Assembly (NCBI GenBank): GCA_002221725.1
Contig: NJFT01000163.1
Location: 1 to 64,000, forward strand
From: Scedosporium boydii
Taxonomy: Eukaryota; Ascomycota; Sordariomycetes; Microascales; Microascaceae
DNA: 64,000 bases
Reading direction: 5' to 3'
Shown here: one piece after another, positions 53,149 to 64,000 of the stretch
How the letters are laid out: each line of letters begins with the position of its first letter
Numbering within the stretch: position 1 is the stretch's first letter
The notes under the pieces: generated by a model
What the model was told of the DNA's origin: nothing
Databases searched by the model: none
Seen by the model: only the letters and a program-made list of their open reading frames with translations
Position numbers and translations under genes: made by a program

Positions 53149-55747
53149 TGACCTCAAAAATATCTTTTTATAGATCGTCAAAATTGCAATTGGCAACGCA
53201 CAGCTCAGACGAGCAAAGAGACGAATCGAAAATATCGACGAAGCGCGGAAGCGCAGGAAGCGCGGCAGAGATGCGCTCAGGCAAAAATGGGTAAAATGAG
53301 AGCACACCATCTTTTGCAACTTGTGGTGTTGTAAAGACAGGTGTACCATGGTCCGTGGCTCACTCAGTGGTAGAAGTCGGAGACAGTGATGACCTCTATC
53401 ACTAATGGCGACTTGCCATTGACAAGTAACACCTTCAACTTACGATGGCCAAGTAAGAGTCGAGGGGCGGGATGACTTATGATATTGAGCAAAACCAAAG
53501 GACGCGTTGTCTTGCATTGTTTTCACGTTCCCGAAGTGAAATCATTATCCGCTTTCTGACTTTGAGTGGAGGATTGGGCGAGTCTTGGTCTCGGAGAGCT
53601 CTCTATCGACACGTGGGATGTTGGAAGCCCTCGACCCCATGACCTAAAAAGCTAGCTCTAACTTCGTTCCTGATGTAGCGCAATTCTTCACCTCTTCTTG
53701 ATTTAACTCAATTGAGACTCCTCCTTCACGACAACAGTCCCGATGGCCCATGGCTTGCGACTTTGCATATCGGAATAAACGAGAAGTCTTATGCCGATGT
53801 GGTACGACGCACATTAGCTTCCCACCTCAGAGTGTTGACATTGCTGCAACTGCAGGCCGTCGTGATGGGGGGAAAGGGAAAGTGGAAGAGACGGAAAAAT
53901 GAAGCTCTGACTTGTACCTTCGTACCTTGATCTTTAACCAGGGGGCCATGCACCAGATCCCTGTCACCTTCCACACTCCAAAATTAAACAAGTCGATTGC
54001 CTTTCCCGTTTAAGCCATCTCCCGCGGCTCTGGACAAGTGTGAAGTAGAGGTACTTTACGGACTTCAGGGATCCGGTGCTGGTCGACATCAAATTTCATT
54101 TCAAGCCCATGTCACCCTGTACTTCGTACTATCTGGGCCAATTGGTCGTAGGCAGGGTACTTTGATACGACGTACATGAGAATGTCTGAGCGTCATCTCT
54201 TTGGGCGCATTGGAAGGAGGGACTCAAGAGAGGCGGCAGTGATACACTGGCATGTAGCTATACCTGCTGCCATTGGGGATGTCGTGCCGGGCTCCTTCCC
54301 AGGTACCATGCGTCAGAAGGCGGAGTCGTAAACTGTCGATTCGTTCCTTTTTGGTTCTTGGGCAATTTCGACTACTGGGATGTCAGGGCATCAAAGCAAC
54401 CGAATATGGAGTGGAGTACTTCGTGCGTGGTGGTGTACACTACACCACGCATACACGATGTACGCTACCTCTCTGTGTTGATCTCTGACGACAGGCGCAG
54501 GACACCAAGCATTACGAAGTATAGGAGGGAATGCAGCTTGATGTCGGTCGGTGTACGAAGTACTTTGCCAAGGACAGAGCAGTCGCCATCCATCGTCCTC
54601 TCATCTTAGCACTTTCCCTTGCAGTTCCCACAGACTTTGTCCTCGTTTCCTCGTCCTCGATTACTACTTCGTACTGCCACACATTCTTGCTCTTCTTCTT
54701 CCCGTCCCCGCCTCTCTCGCTAATATCAAGTAGTCTATTCTTATACACTGCTTGTACTTTCGAATTGATGTTGTGCAGCCCAAGTTGCGTGCCCCAAAAG
54801 TTGTACATACGCGGGCCTCTTCCGGTCCGGACTAGTGACTGGTTGACAAGTATAACCCGGCCATATCCTGAGGAGGCGCCTTCCCCAAAATACCCTCGCA
54901 ATCCCACCTTACCCTCCCATGCTCTTTCCCTCCTCCTTTAATAATAATAATACCCTCACTTTCCCTACTAGCGCCACTCATATCCTTCCTGGTTCCGTAC
55001 TCTCCTCCCCATCTCTCCCCCAATCTCCCTTCGTACGCGCTTCAAGGGAGTTTCCTGTCAAGCAAAGAGTCGGAGAGTGAAGACGGTTTCCTTTGTTCTT
55101 CTTTCGAGCAGAGGAGAAAGTGTTTACCTCTTTGTTTGGGAATATTCTTTGTGTTGGCACAAAGCTGTGGTTTAGGTCCTTCAACCGCCGGAGTGATAGG
55201 TAAAGGCGAGAGTGGCTCTCCCTTCCGACAAGCTCGCCTTCCTCGATCGGACCAGACGAACCCGCTCGACGACGACACCTTCCTCGATACTATTGACCGA
55301 AGAGACGATGGTCCGAGGCCTTTAATTCTTACAACCAGACCAACTCAAGTCCTTCCTTTAATTCTTCGAACTTCGTAATTCGATCAACGAGCGCGCGACG
55401 AACTCACCAAGCTCTTTACATCGAATGCCGACCGGAATTATTCGAGAGCTCACCATTTCGCTTCCGTCGGCCTATTCTTTTCTTTCCACTTTCGTGTCGC
55501 TTAATCTCATCGACGAGATTGAAAACCCGGGTCGAGCCGTGTTCCGGTTACTTGCACGCCGCTCCCGACAGGTCAACGAGGACATCTTTCTTCCCTGAAC
55601 GGTCTTGAATTCGTGTGTCGATGTTAATATTCCATTGGTAACACGAAAACTGTCCTGGTGCGAAAAAAGGGACATTCAGGGCCTTAACTTCGAAAGGAAA
55701 CCAGAAGCGACGCGATAACCATCAATCACCCGCTAATTCCTCAAATA

Positions 55748-57752
55748 ATGTCTACGAGAAGTCAAAATGGCCCCAGAAGGGGGCGGCTAGGAGAGAAGAG
55801 TAGGAGGCGAGGTGGACCCGTGAAAGCCCGCGAAGGGTTGTCAACTTCGACGTTATTACTGTCGATGCTTTCGATTGCACCCGCCGTTTCGGCCCAATGC
55901 ATATCACTGCGAGATTCCACGTCGTGCCCGGCCTGGCCAGACGCGTCCATCTCACTAGATCCGAATATCGTTGGGACATTGTAAGTTGGGCATAGATTCC
56001 AAGGCCGCCGGGTTCTTCTATTGGTAACAACATGCTGACAATTGGGTTTTGCAGTTCGTTCCTCAGGTTTGTTGTGGACAGGGAGTCGTTTGATTCCAGA
56101 TTGGACTCTTACATAAAAACGACGTACATCAGTGAGAAGTGAGTCGATTCCAGCTCAATTAGCCCTCCGTTATCCGAGTTGGCGCTGATAATGTGTGGTC
56201 AGGTTTCAAGCTCAGTTCGGCTGTGGCTCCGTCGACTTCGCGAAAGCAAACGACATGTACGCGCGATTTACGAAAACGACGATTTGCAGTGCCATCATCC
56301 AAATGTCGAAGAATGCCTGCGGGGTCGCTAATGAAAATGCGCGCCCGGTTTGCGCCGATACTTGCGTTCGTTCATCCTGAGGTGGTTCTTCTCTAATCGC
56401 TTGTACTAACGATGAGACAGGCCGACTTTGCCCAGAGCGAGGCGTTTGTTTCGTCCCAACCCAACATGTGTTCTAACCCTGGACCGGAGCTCGTGAAGCT
56501 TATCCGGGCCGACTTTGCGACCTGCTCTCTACCGGATGATGCGCTGGCTCCTTCCCGCTGCATCCAAGGTATCACAAACGAACCGAATAACTGTGGTTTC
56601 GCCGACAGCACAATCGGTCTCTGTGCTTATTGCGCAACCACTGGACTTAATGCTACTGACGGCTGCTGTTTCGCGTCAAATGTTGAGGAGCGATGCGCGG
56701 GTGTCGAGCTACCTTCAATTCTGCCAACCATGACCTTCACTGTTCCCTCTGCCAGTGCGACTCCCGGCACCGATAACGACGATGACGGTGGTCTCTCTGG
56801 TGGTGCCATTGCCGGTATTGTCATAGGCGCTATTGTGGGAGCCGTCCTCCTTGCTGGTCTTGTTTGGCTGTGCATCGTGCTTGCCCGCAGGCGCAGGGGT
56901 TACGGTAGCCAGAGTGGTGGAAGCATCTTCAACCAGCCCTCTCCTGCTCGATCAGGACGTCCTATGTCCGAAACCAAGGTCCAAAGTGCTGCGGCGCCCC
57001 AAGGTTACGAGATGCTCCCAGGGGGCCGCATTGCTCGTATGTCGGCTCTCGAGGGTCATTCTGCGGACTCTCCATCTCACACCCGCCTGTCAAGTGCGGC
57101 TGGTGCCGCTGCTGTTGGGGGCATTTCTGGGCGTATGTCATCGCAGAGAAGGGGTGACAACCACTCCTCTTCGGATGATTATGGAGATACCCCCGATATC
57201 GAGGCCGGAGCCGGCGTTCTCCGACCACCTCCCGCAGCTACTAGGAGGAATGGCTCACTATCGAGCAATTCGGTTCTTGATGAGGCGCAATCACCAACTA
57301 GCGCGGGGGGCATGTCATCGCCGCAAGGTCTTGCTAGTCAACAATCTGAGCAGCTGCCGTTCTTCAAAGACTACTACTCGCAGGATGATATCCATCCCGG
57401 TGACCGGGTGGCCGTACTCTGGGCTTACCAGCCCCGCGCGGCCGACGAGTTTGCGCTAGAGAGGGGCGATATGCTGAAGGTGGTGGGTATTTGGGATGAT
57501 GGTTGGGCGACGGGCATTATGCTTGACGATCGCGCCGATGAGTGGGAGGCGAGGAGGCAGGCTCAGAGGGATAGCGGCGTCTCTAACACATCTGGCCGCC
57601 GCGACACCTCACCGCCCGTGAGCGGCGAGATCAAGGCGTTCCCTCTGGTGTGCGTGTGCTTGCCAGAGCACTGGAGGAAGACAATCGAGGGAGAGGGCTC
57701 CACAGAAACCGGATCAAGCAGCCATCAACGGACGATATCGGCCATCTCGTGA
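55748..57752 (+). CDS. Single-pass membrane protein with cytoplasmic SH3 domain
   Basis: The exons are 55748-55980, 56055-56138, 56203-56365 and 56421-57752, giving 603 aa. The N-terminus is basic, then hydrophobic (TLLLSMLSIAPAVSA), a signal peptide or anchor. A Cys-rich outer domain of about 230 residues follows (e.g. QFGCGSVDFAKA, SNPGPELVKLIRADF). Residues about 286-310 are a Gly/Ile/Val-rich transmembrane helix (AGIVIGAIVGAVLLAGLVWL) ending in RRRR. A disordered tail leads to a C-terminal SH3 fold (about 486-590: VAVLWAYQPRAADEFALERGDMLKVVGIWDDGWATG). The layout resembles fungal SH3 membrane proteins such as Fus1-type factors, so a role in signalling at the cell surface is inferred. The third intron has the unusual donor GTTCGT. 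Confidence 0.82.
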
Positions 57753-59772
57753 AATGGTGCCTATACGCCATTGATTTTCCCCACGAGATTGATTTGATAT
57801 CCTTCCCTTTTATCCTATGAGTCCACGTCTTTTAAAACAACAACCTTCATGACGAAGCCACTGGTTCGGGAGCATTTGGTTTATACAGGAGTTTCTGGCA
57901 TCCTTGCATTTCTTGGTCCTCGTCTTTTTTCTCCTTCGGTTTCGCCCAGACTTCTCCGCCCCAATCCAAGCAATCCGGTGATGACTATATATCCCTCCGA
58001 GTCTTTTTCTATAGGTTCGACAGGTTCCATCGTGTCGCGTCGAACCACCCTGACCACCTCGAACTGTCTATAATTTCTTTCGCTCAATTTTGTCTGCAGC
58101 ATTCGTTCCTTTTCTCTGTTCTCTTCTCTACATATGCCATTCTGCACATAGAGACGACAAAAAGCAACCTTTGCATTTGACAGACGATACGCTTAATGGT
58201 TTCGCGTCCTAGCCGACGCTTTAATTTTCCAATCACCTCTTCCAGATCCCTGAATACCCCCTATCGGCGAACTCGCGGCGCAGCACTTGTTTTCTACTCG
58301 GCGTTTCCCCAGCAATCCTTCGAATGGAGCGCGAGTTATGAGAAAGCTCGCCCGCAGCTAGTGGGGATTCAACAGGCTGTAAGAGGATTAATATCACATC
58401 AAACTTTGCATAGCGCCCTCCATTTCTCTTCGATGTTTTATATACCCAGTTTTATGGCTTGAGCTTGGCCCTTTGTGTTATCTGGTATCGCGGCATTTCT
58501 TTTTGTTTGCCTTATCTAGTGCTGGATTCCGGGGGCAGGTTTGTTGAATGTGTGGCTGGGAGGGCGCTTGCTATGTAATTCCATTCCCTTTGTTTCTTTT
58601 ATCGTTGGATTTGTATTTGTTGGAAGGGGATGGGGTTATGGAGAGGGATCGAGGTGTTCCTCGGTATATGGTCAGAGCAGAGGTGGTCGACGACGGTGAG
58701 GTGTTCTTAGGGTTCTGACCAAGATGAAGAGGGGTGGGCTGGGCTTACCTGAGCTGAGAGGCCGAAGGTGGAACTGGGCTCGTCCCTGTTCTGTCTTCTT
58801 TTCTTTCTCGGCCTAGGTTTGGATGTAGCAGTGTAGCTAGTACTATTCCTGGAATCGAGTGCTATTGCTTAAATCGTTGCTTCCCGAAGTCATGGTGATG
58901 GTGTCCAAAGTGAAGCAACAAGTCATTTGCCATTTGATGAGACTGATGTCCAGAGAACCTTTCTTTCTGCATGTGAATACCGCAACCTCTGTGACTCGGA
59001 AACTATTGACTATAGCTTCGGGCGGAGATATGAATCTAGCTTGTTAAATGTTCAAATATCACAAGATCAATGATGTTTTGTGTAGTCAGCAATGCTGTTG
59101 ATGATGTAAGGCTAGTGATCTCAAATTCTACAACGGAAGGCAGCAAGAGGTGGGTTGCGGATGGTTGAGGTCCTCTACTCAAATCATTTACAATCTACTT
59201 CGTACAAGGAGCTTCTTCGCTGCTAGCTAAGGAAGCCGGCCAATAACCCAGTACTGGCAGAGCCTCTATGACTGACCCACTTTCAGTTGATCCCGCACCG
59301 CCCTAGGCTCAGCTTATGCTCAAATGAAATGTCCGCTTCAATTCTGACGACAACTCCCATCTACTGCATCTATCCGACTAGACCAACCTTTCGAGCTTCT
59401 TCTTGCTTTAGCCTTGGTCTTCCAAGCTTCTTTCTTTCTTAGAGTTTGACCTGAATTTCTAGATTTATCGGTTCCTTTGTACAATAACCAAAACGCGTTT
59501 CGCATTGCTACGATACCCCCCCACCGCCTTCCACCCTTGCTTCCTCGCCAAGTCGCTGCCTACGTCCTCCCACGAATCATCCCAGACTGCTGAAGATGAC
59601 GAGTCTCGATCGCGATTCTACCCCCGACCCCAGGTAGTTTCTTTTTCTTCGAAGGTATAAATAAAGCGTTTCCTCCCAGCCTAGACGGCCACTCAACAAA
59701 TCAACACCCAGTCGACCACCACTTTCTCGACCGCATTCTTCGAAGAACGGACAGGCAGGGAATCCGCGCACG
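57753..59772. other. Intergenic region between the SH3-protein gene and vps15
   Basis: The first kilobase is T-rich and suits a 3' UTR. A TACTTCGTA copy lies at 59196-59204. The last 400 bases are pyrimidine-rich and carry a short upstream ORF (59596-59637). No other gene is seen. Confidence 0.5.
59596..59637 (+). other. Possible short upstream ORF of vps15 (13 codons)
   Basis: ATG at 59596 opens a 13-codon frame ending in TAG, 135 bases before the vps15 ATG. If it lies in the mRNA leader it could lower or regulate Vps15 translation. The transcript start is not known, so its presence in the mRNA is an assumption. Confidence 0.25.
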
Positions 59773-62700
59773 ATGGGCCAGGGCTTTTCGCTGGCGACCC
59801 CGTCAGCGGGCTCGGCGAGCATCGACGTGCCGGAGCTTAGTGACCTTGTATACGAGAAGAGTATCGGGAATGCGAGGTTTATGAAGAGTGTGAGGGCGCG
59901 GCACCATGATGGGGTTGTGCTTGTCAAGATATTGGTTAAGCCATATACACCCATGCCGCTTGAGCAATACAAGAGGGAGATAATAGGTAAATGGTCTGCG
60001 GCATCATAACATTCCCTTCACGGAACTAACTTCGAGGGATAGAACAGAGAAAGGCGCTCGCGGAAGTCCCCAACGCCCTCCCATTCCAGCGAATCATCGA
60101 AACCGATACGAACGGTTACCTGGTGCGCCAGTTCATGTACAGCTCTCTTTACGACCGGATAAGCACGCGGCCGTTCCTGGAAGATATCGAGAAAAAGTGG
60201 TTGGCGTTTCAGCTGCTGTGTGCGTTACGCGATTGTCATGCGAGGGACATCTACCATGGCGACATCAAGGCGCAGAACATCCTCGTCACGTCGTGGAACT
60301 GGCTATACCTCACAGACTTTTCCTCGGCCTTCAAGCCGATCGTTCTGCCTGACGATAACCCCGCGGACTTCACCTACTATTTCGATACCGTGGGGAAGCG
60401 GACGTGTTATATTGCCCCGGAGAGATTCGTCGGCGCTGGGGAGTCGACCCCAGGCGGTGCGAAGCTTACCTGGGCGATGGATATCTTCAGCGCGGGCTGC
60501 GTGATCGCCCAGCTGTTCCTCGAGACGGAGTTCTTTACGCTGAGTCAACTGTACAAGTATCGAAGGGGCGAGTACGATCCCACAGCCACTGCGCTGAGCG
60601 TGATACCGGATAAGGATGTGCGGGAGATGATATCGCATATGATACAGCTTGATCCCGAGAGACGGTATTCTGCTGAGCAGTATCTCGAATTCTTCAGGAA
60701 GAAGGTGTTCCCAGACTACTTTTACAGCTTCCTTCACCAGTACATGGGGCTCATCACCGATCCTTCGTCAGGAAACAGCCCCATCTCCAACTCCTCCAAA
60801 AACCTAGGCGAGCCCGACGAACGGATAGACCGAGTGTTTCTAGACTTTGATAAGATCTCCTACTTTCTCGGCTACCAGGACGACAAGCGGACCTCCCAGA
60901 ATCCACCCATCACGCCTAAGCTCGGCCTTGACCACTTCCCTGTGAGACTCAACATACCGAACAACGAGCACTACGTTTCTGCTGCCCTTGAACCTCCCGA
61001 GGACGACGGCACTCTCATATTTGTCACCCTCGTGGTGTCTTCGATACGCAACACTGCGCGTGCGGCTTCGAAGATACGTGCTTGTGATGTGTTGCTCGCC
61101 TTTGCAGAGAGGTTAACAGACGAGGCGAAGCTAGATCGGGTCCTACCTTACCTGGTCTCTCTACTAACCGATAAGGCTGACATCGTTGTGATATCGGCTA
61201 TTCGGAGCATCACGCAACTTCTCCAGATGGTGCGTGTTGTGACACCCATAAACTCTCATGTCTTCGTCGAATACGTCCTCCCCCGGCTTCAGTCCGCTCT
61301 GTATCCTCCGTCCAGCTCGAACAAGCCACCGCCTAGCGCATTGGTCCGCGCAACTTATGCATCCTGTATTGGGAGCCTAGCGACTACAGCCTCTCGGTTT
61401 CTTGAAATGGCGGCGTCGCTCAAGGGCGACGGCTCATTTACAGTAGCGGATCCAGAAGTGGAACCCGGTGCTAAGACGGAAGTTACCTTTGATAGTCTCT
61501 TTGATAATGCTCAGAGGCAATTGTTCGAGCTCTTTGAGAGACACACCAAGGCCCTAGTCGAGGACACGGACATCTACGTCCGGAGAGCCTTCTTGACTTC
61601 TGTGCCGGAGCTGTGCCTATTTTTTGAGCCTGCCGACGCCAACGATATTCTGCTCACTCACCTCAACACATACTTGAATGACCGCGACTGGATGCTCAAG
61701 TGCGCCTTCTTCGAGACTATAGTCGGCATTTCGACATTGATGGGCACGAGTAGCTTGGAGAACTTCATCTTGCCGCTGATGACGCAGGCGCTGACTGACA
61801 CGGAAGAGTTTGTCGTCCAGGAGGACCTCCACGCGCTAGCGCAGCTTGCCAGTCTCGGACTGTTGTCGCGGGCTAAGATCTGGGCGCTTGTCGATGTCAT
61901 CGGGCGATTCACAATGCATCCCAACCTTTGGATTCGAGAGGCCGCGGCCGAGTTCCTCTCCGCTGCGACCAAGTATCTGAGTCCTGCCGATATACTCTGC
62001 CTCGTGTTGCCGATGGTCAAGCCGTATCTGAAACCCGGCATAGTCCCGCAATTCCACGACGAACTGGACTTGCTCGACGCGCTACTGAGCCCACTGTCCA
62101 GGTCTGTGTTTGATCAAGCCCTGACGTGGGCGGCGAAGACGGAGAAGGGGATGTTCTGGAGACCGCTCCAGCAGCTGCGGAACCTAGCCTTTACCACACT
62201 CTCGACGCGTTCGGCCAAGGACCTCACCGCGCAGAGTATGAGCAAGGTTCCCCGGAACGAGGAGGATGAGCAGTGGTTCTCTAAGCTCCGGAGCCTTGGA
62301 CTTGCGCCCGATGACGAGGTGAAGCTCTTGGCACTGAGAGAGTTTATTTGGAAGCTGAGCACGCTCAAGCAAAGGAGCACGGCCGATGGCGAGCCCGTGA
62401 GCTACAACGAAGCTATCTCGCTACAGAGCCTTGGGATTACGCCGCAGACGGTCTTCTTTGACGAGAAGCCGTTGCTTCAACAGGTTCCTGAGATACAGTC
62501 GCCGGAAGACTCAAGGGTGCCATACACGATCGCGGATGCGCTGCTCGATGCGTCCATGACGATCGACGACCCCGTGGCGAAACGGAAGAAGGCGGCGCTG
62601 AACGCTCACAAGTCTCGGGCGGGCAGCAGCACGGCGTCGCCGCACCCCCAGGATCGGCGGACGATGTCTCCTCCGGCCAGCCTGACCGGACGCAGGGACT

Positions 62701-64000
62701 CGAGGGATTCCACTCGGAGGATACCTCTGCTGGCTGGCAAGCTCCTTAGCGGTAGTCCTGTTGTCGATAATGACGACGTGTCGGTTAGCGATGCACCGTA
62801 TGCGTCAAGGAGGGTCATCCGGAGCCAGTCTAGTGCGCTGAGTCTCCTGGACAGGAAGGATAGCAACAAAACTGTCGCGGAAACTTCTACGACCGAAGCT
62901 AACGCCTTCGGACGGGTTGAAGGACCGTTTGCGCTGGTTCCGACGCATCGGCCAGGGCCCGCGTCGGATACGCTTAGTAGTGCCCCCAGCTCGGCGACGA
63001 GGGTCAAGGCGAACCACTCGTACCAGGGCAATGATCCCAGCATTCTGAAGATGTTAGATAACATGTACATCGACAACTATCCTCACGATATTGTGGAGTT
63101 TGGGCCGCTAGTCCAGCCGATCTCTAGGAAGAAGGGCAGGGTTAATGGCCAGGTCCAGGCGCCATGGAAACCGGCCAGCCGGCTCGTGGCGACATTTTCC
63201 GAGCACCACGGCGCGGTCAACAGGGTGGTGGCATCTCCGGATCACGTCTTCTTCATCACGGGCAGCGACGACGGCGCCGTTAAGGTCTGGGACACGGCGC
63301 GGTTGGAGCGCAACAGCACGCATAGGTCGCGGCAGACGCACCGCCACGCCGCTGGCTCGAGGGTGCTCGCGCTATGCTTCATCGAGAACACGCACTGCTT
63401 CATCAGCTGCGCCAGCGACGGCAGCGTGCATGTGGTCAAGGTCGACACGGCGCCGTCGAGCAACGCGCTGCGGTACCCGAAGCTGAGGCTGCTGCGCGAG
63501 TACCAGCTGCCCGAGGGCGAGTACGCGGTTTGGGTGGAGCATTTCAAGGTGGAGACGAGCTCGGTTATGGTGTTGGCGACGAACAGGTCGAGGATCCTGG
63601 GCATCGACCTGAGGACCATGACGCTGCTCTACGTGCTGGAGAACCCCGTGCATCACGGCACGCCTACGTGTTTCTGCTTGGACAGGAGGCGCAACTGGTT
63701 GTGTCTGGGGACGTCGCACGGCGTGCTGGACCTGTGGGATCTACGGTTCAAGATGAGGCTCAAAGCGTGGGGCATCCCCGGCGGAGGGCCGATTTACAGG
63801 ATGTGCATACACCCAGTCAAGGGCCGCGGGCGGTGGGTGTGCGTCGCGGGAGGCACGGGCCTGGGAGAGGTGACGGTGTGGGATCTCGAGAAGACGTCGT
63901 GCAGGGAGATTTACAGAGTCGGCGGCAACAAGGAAGGGCCTAAGAGTTACGAGCCGTGGGAGGTGGACGACGACAAGCGCGAGGGCATGCTGGGGAGGTT
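59773..64000 (+). CDS. vps15: Vps15 protein kinase, regulatory subunit of PI3-kinase complexes (3' end outside window)
   Basis: Vps15 anchors and activates Vps34 PI3-kinase on endosomes and autophagosome precursors. Exon 1 is 59773-59986. After a 56-nt intron (GTAAAT donor) exon 2 runs from 60043 past the right edge without a stop, about 1390 residues so far. The start MGQGFSLA is an N-myristoylation signal. The kinase domain (about 25-300) has HGDIKAQN at 143-150 and TDFSSAFKP at about 162-170; DFG is replaced by DFS, as is usual in this family. A HEAT-like helical region follows (about 330-850), then a disordered Ser-rich linker, then WD40 blades from about 1120 (SDDGAVKVWDTARLER, DGSVHVVKVD, LGTSHGVLDLWD, GEVTVWDLEK). 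Only the last WD repeats and the stop are missing. Confidence 0.96.

Larger units (their letters stand above)
44534..55747. other. Gene-poor stretch, 11.2 kb, ending in the SH3-gene leader
   Basis: No gene with a recognisable domain. The longest frames (181 codons at 50954, 118 at 45796, 120 at 50685 on the minus strand) have no motif. It holds nine TACGAAGTA-type words (48053, 50928, 51567, 51988, 54120, 54513, 54554, 54665 and one TACTCCGTA at 51945), a 24-base A run, a 21-base T run and a 9-bp hairpin. From about 54.6 kb the DNA turns pyrimidine-rich and probably forms the promoter and long 5' leader of the 55748 gene. Confidence 0.6.

Overview
This window reads as nuclear DNA of a filamentous ascomycete (Pezizomycotina, most likely a sordariomycete). 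The signs are short introns of about 50-200 nt with GTRNGT-type donors, GC-rich third codon positions, genes on both strands with no operons, and a typical fungal housekeeping set. The organism is inferred from gene content and style only. No database search was possible.

Layout. 1-271: a homopolymer G run, then the first exon of a probable Cho2 phospholipid methyltransferase running off the left edge. 3.2-9.3 kb: a small coiled-coil protein (+), translation factor eIF3g (-) and a large PH-domain protein (-). 9.3-17.6 kb: about 8 kb with no convincing gene. 17.6-25.7 kb: a metallophosphoesterase (-), a conserved low-complexity protein (+, 4 exons), an FAD oxidoreductase of the L-2-hydroxyglutarate dehydrogenase type (+) and a WD40-like/DUF2415-type protein (-). 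27.4-36.8 kb: mitochondrial Hsp70 (+), SRP68 (-) and a mitochondrial PPR protein resembling the COX1 expression factor Cya5 (+). 37.6-44.5 kb: two small fungal proteins of unknown function and an Atos/FAM214-type protein. 44.5-55.7 kb: about 11 kb with no convincing gene. 55.7-64.0 kb: a single-pass membrane protein with a C-terminal SH3 domain, then most of the Vps15 protein kinase, running off the right edge.

The genes do not form one pathway. They serve phospholipid synthesis (Cho2), translation initiation (eIF3g), protein targeting (SRP68), mitochondrial import and gene expression (Ssc1, Cya5-like), vesicle traffic and autophagy (Vps15), and signalling at membranes (PH and SH3 proteins). 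Three head-to-head pairs share upstream regions: phosphoesterase/19.4-kb gene, DUF2415 gene/ssc1, and srp68/cya5-like.

The most unusual signal is not a gene. The semi-palindromic 9-mer TACGAAGTA (or its complement TACTTCGTA) occurs at least 22 times, and a sibling, TACGGAGTA, at least 5 times. About 0.5 copies of each would be expected by chance. Every copy I found lies outside modelled coding exons. I saw no tRNA, rRNA, CRISPR array, intact transposon or secondary-metabolite cluster.
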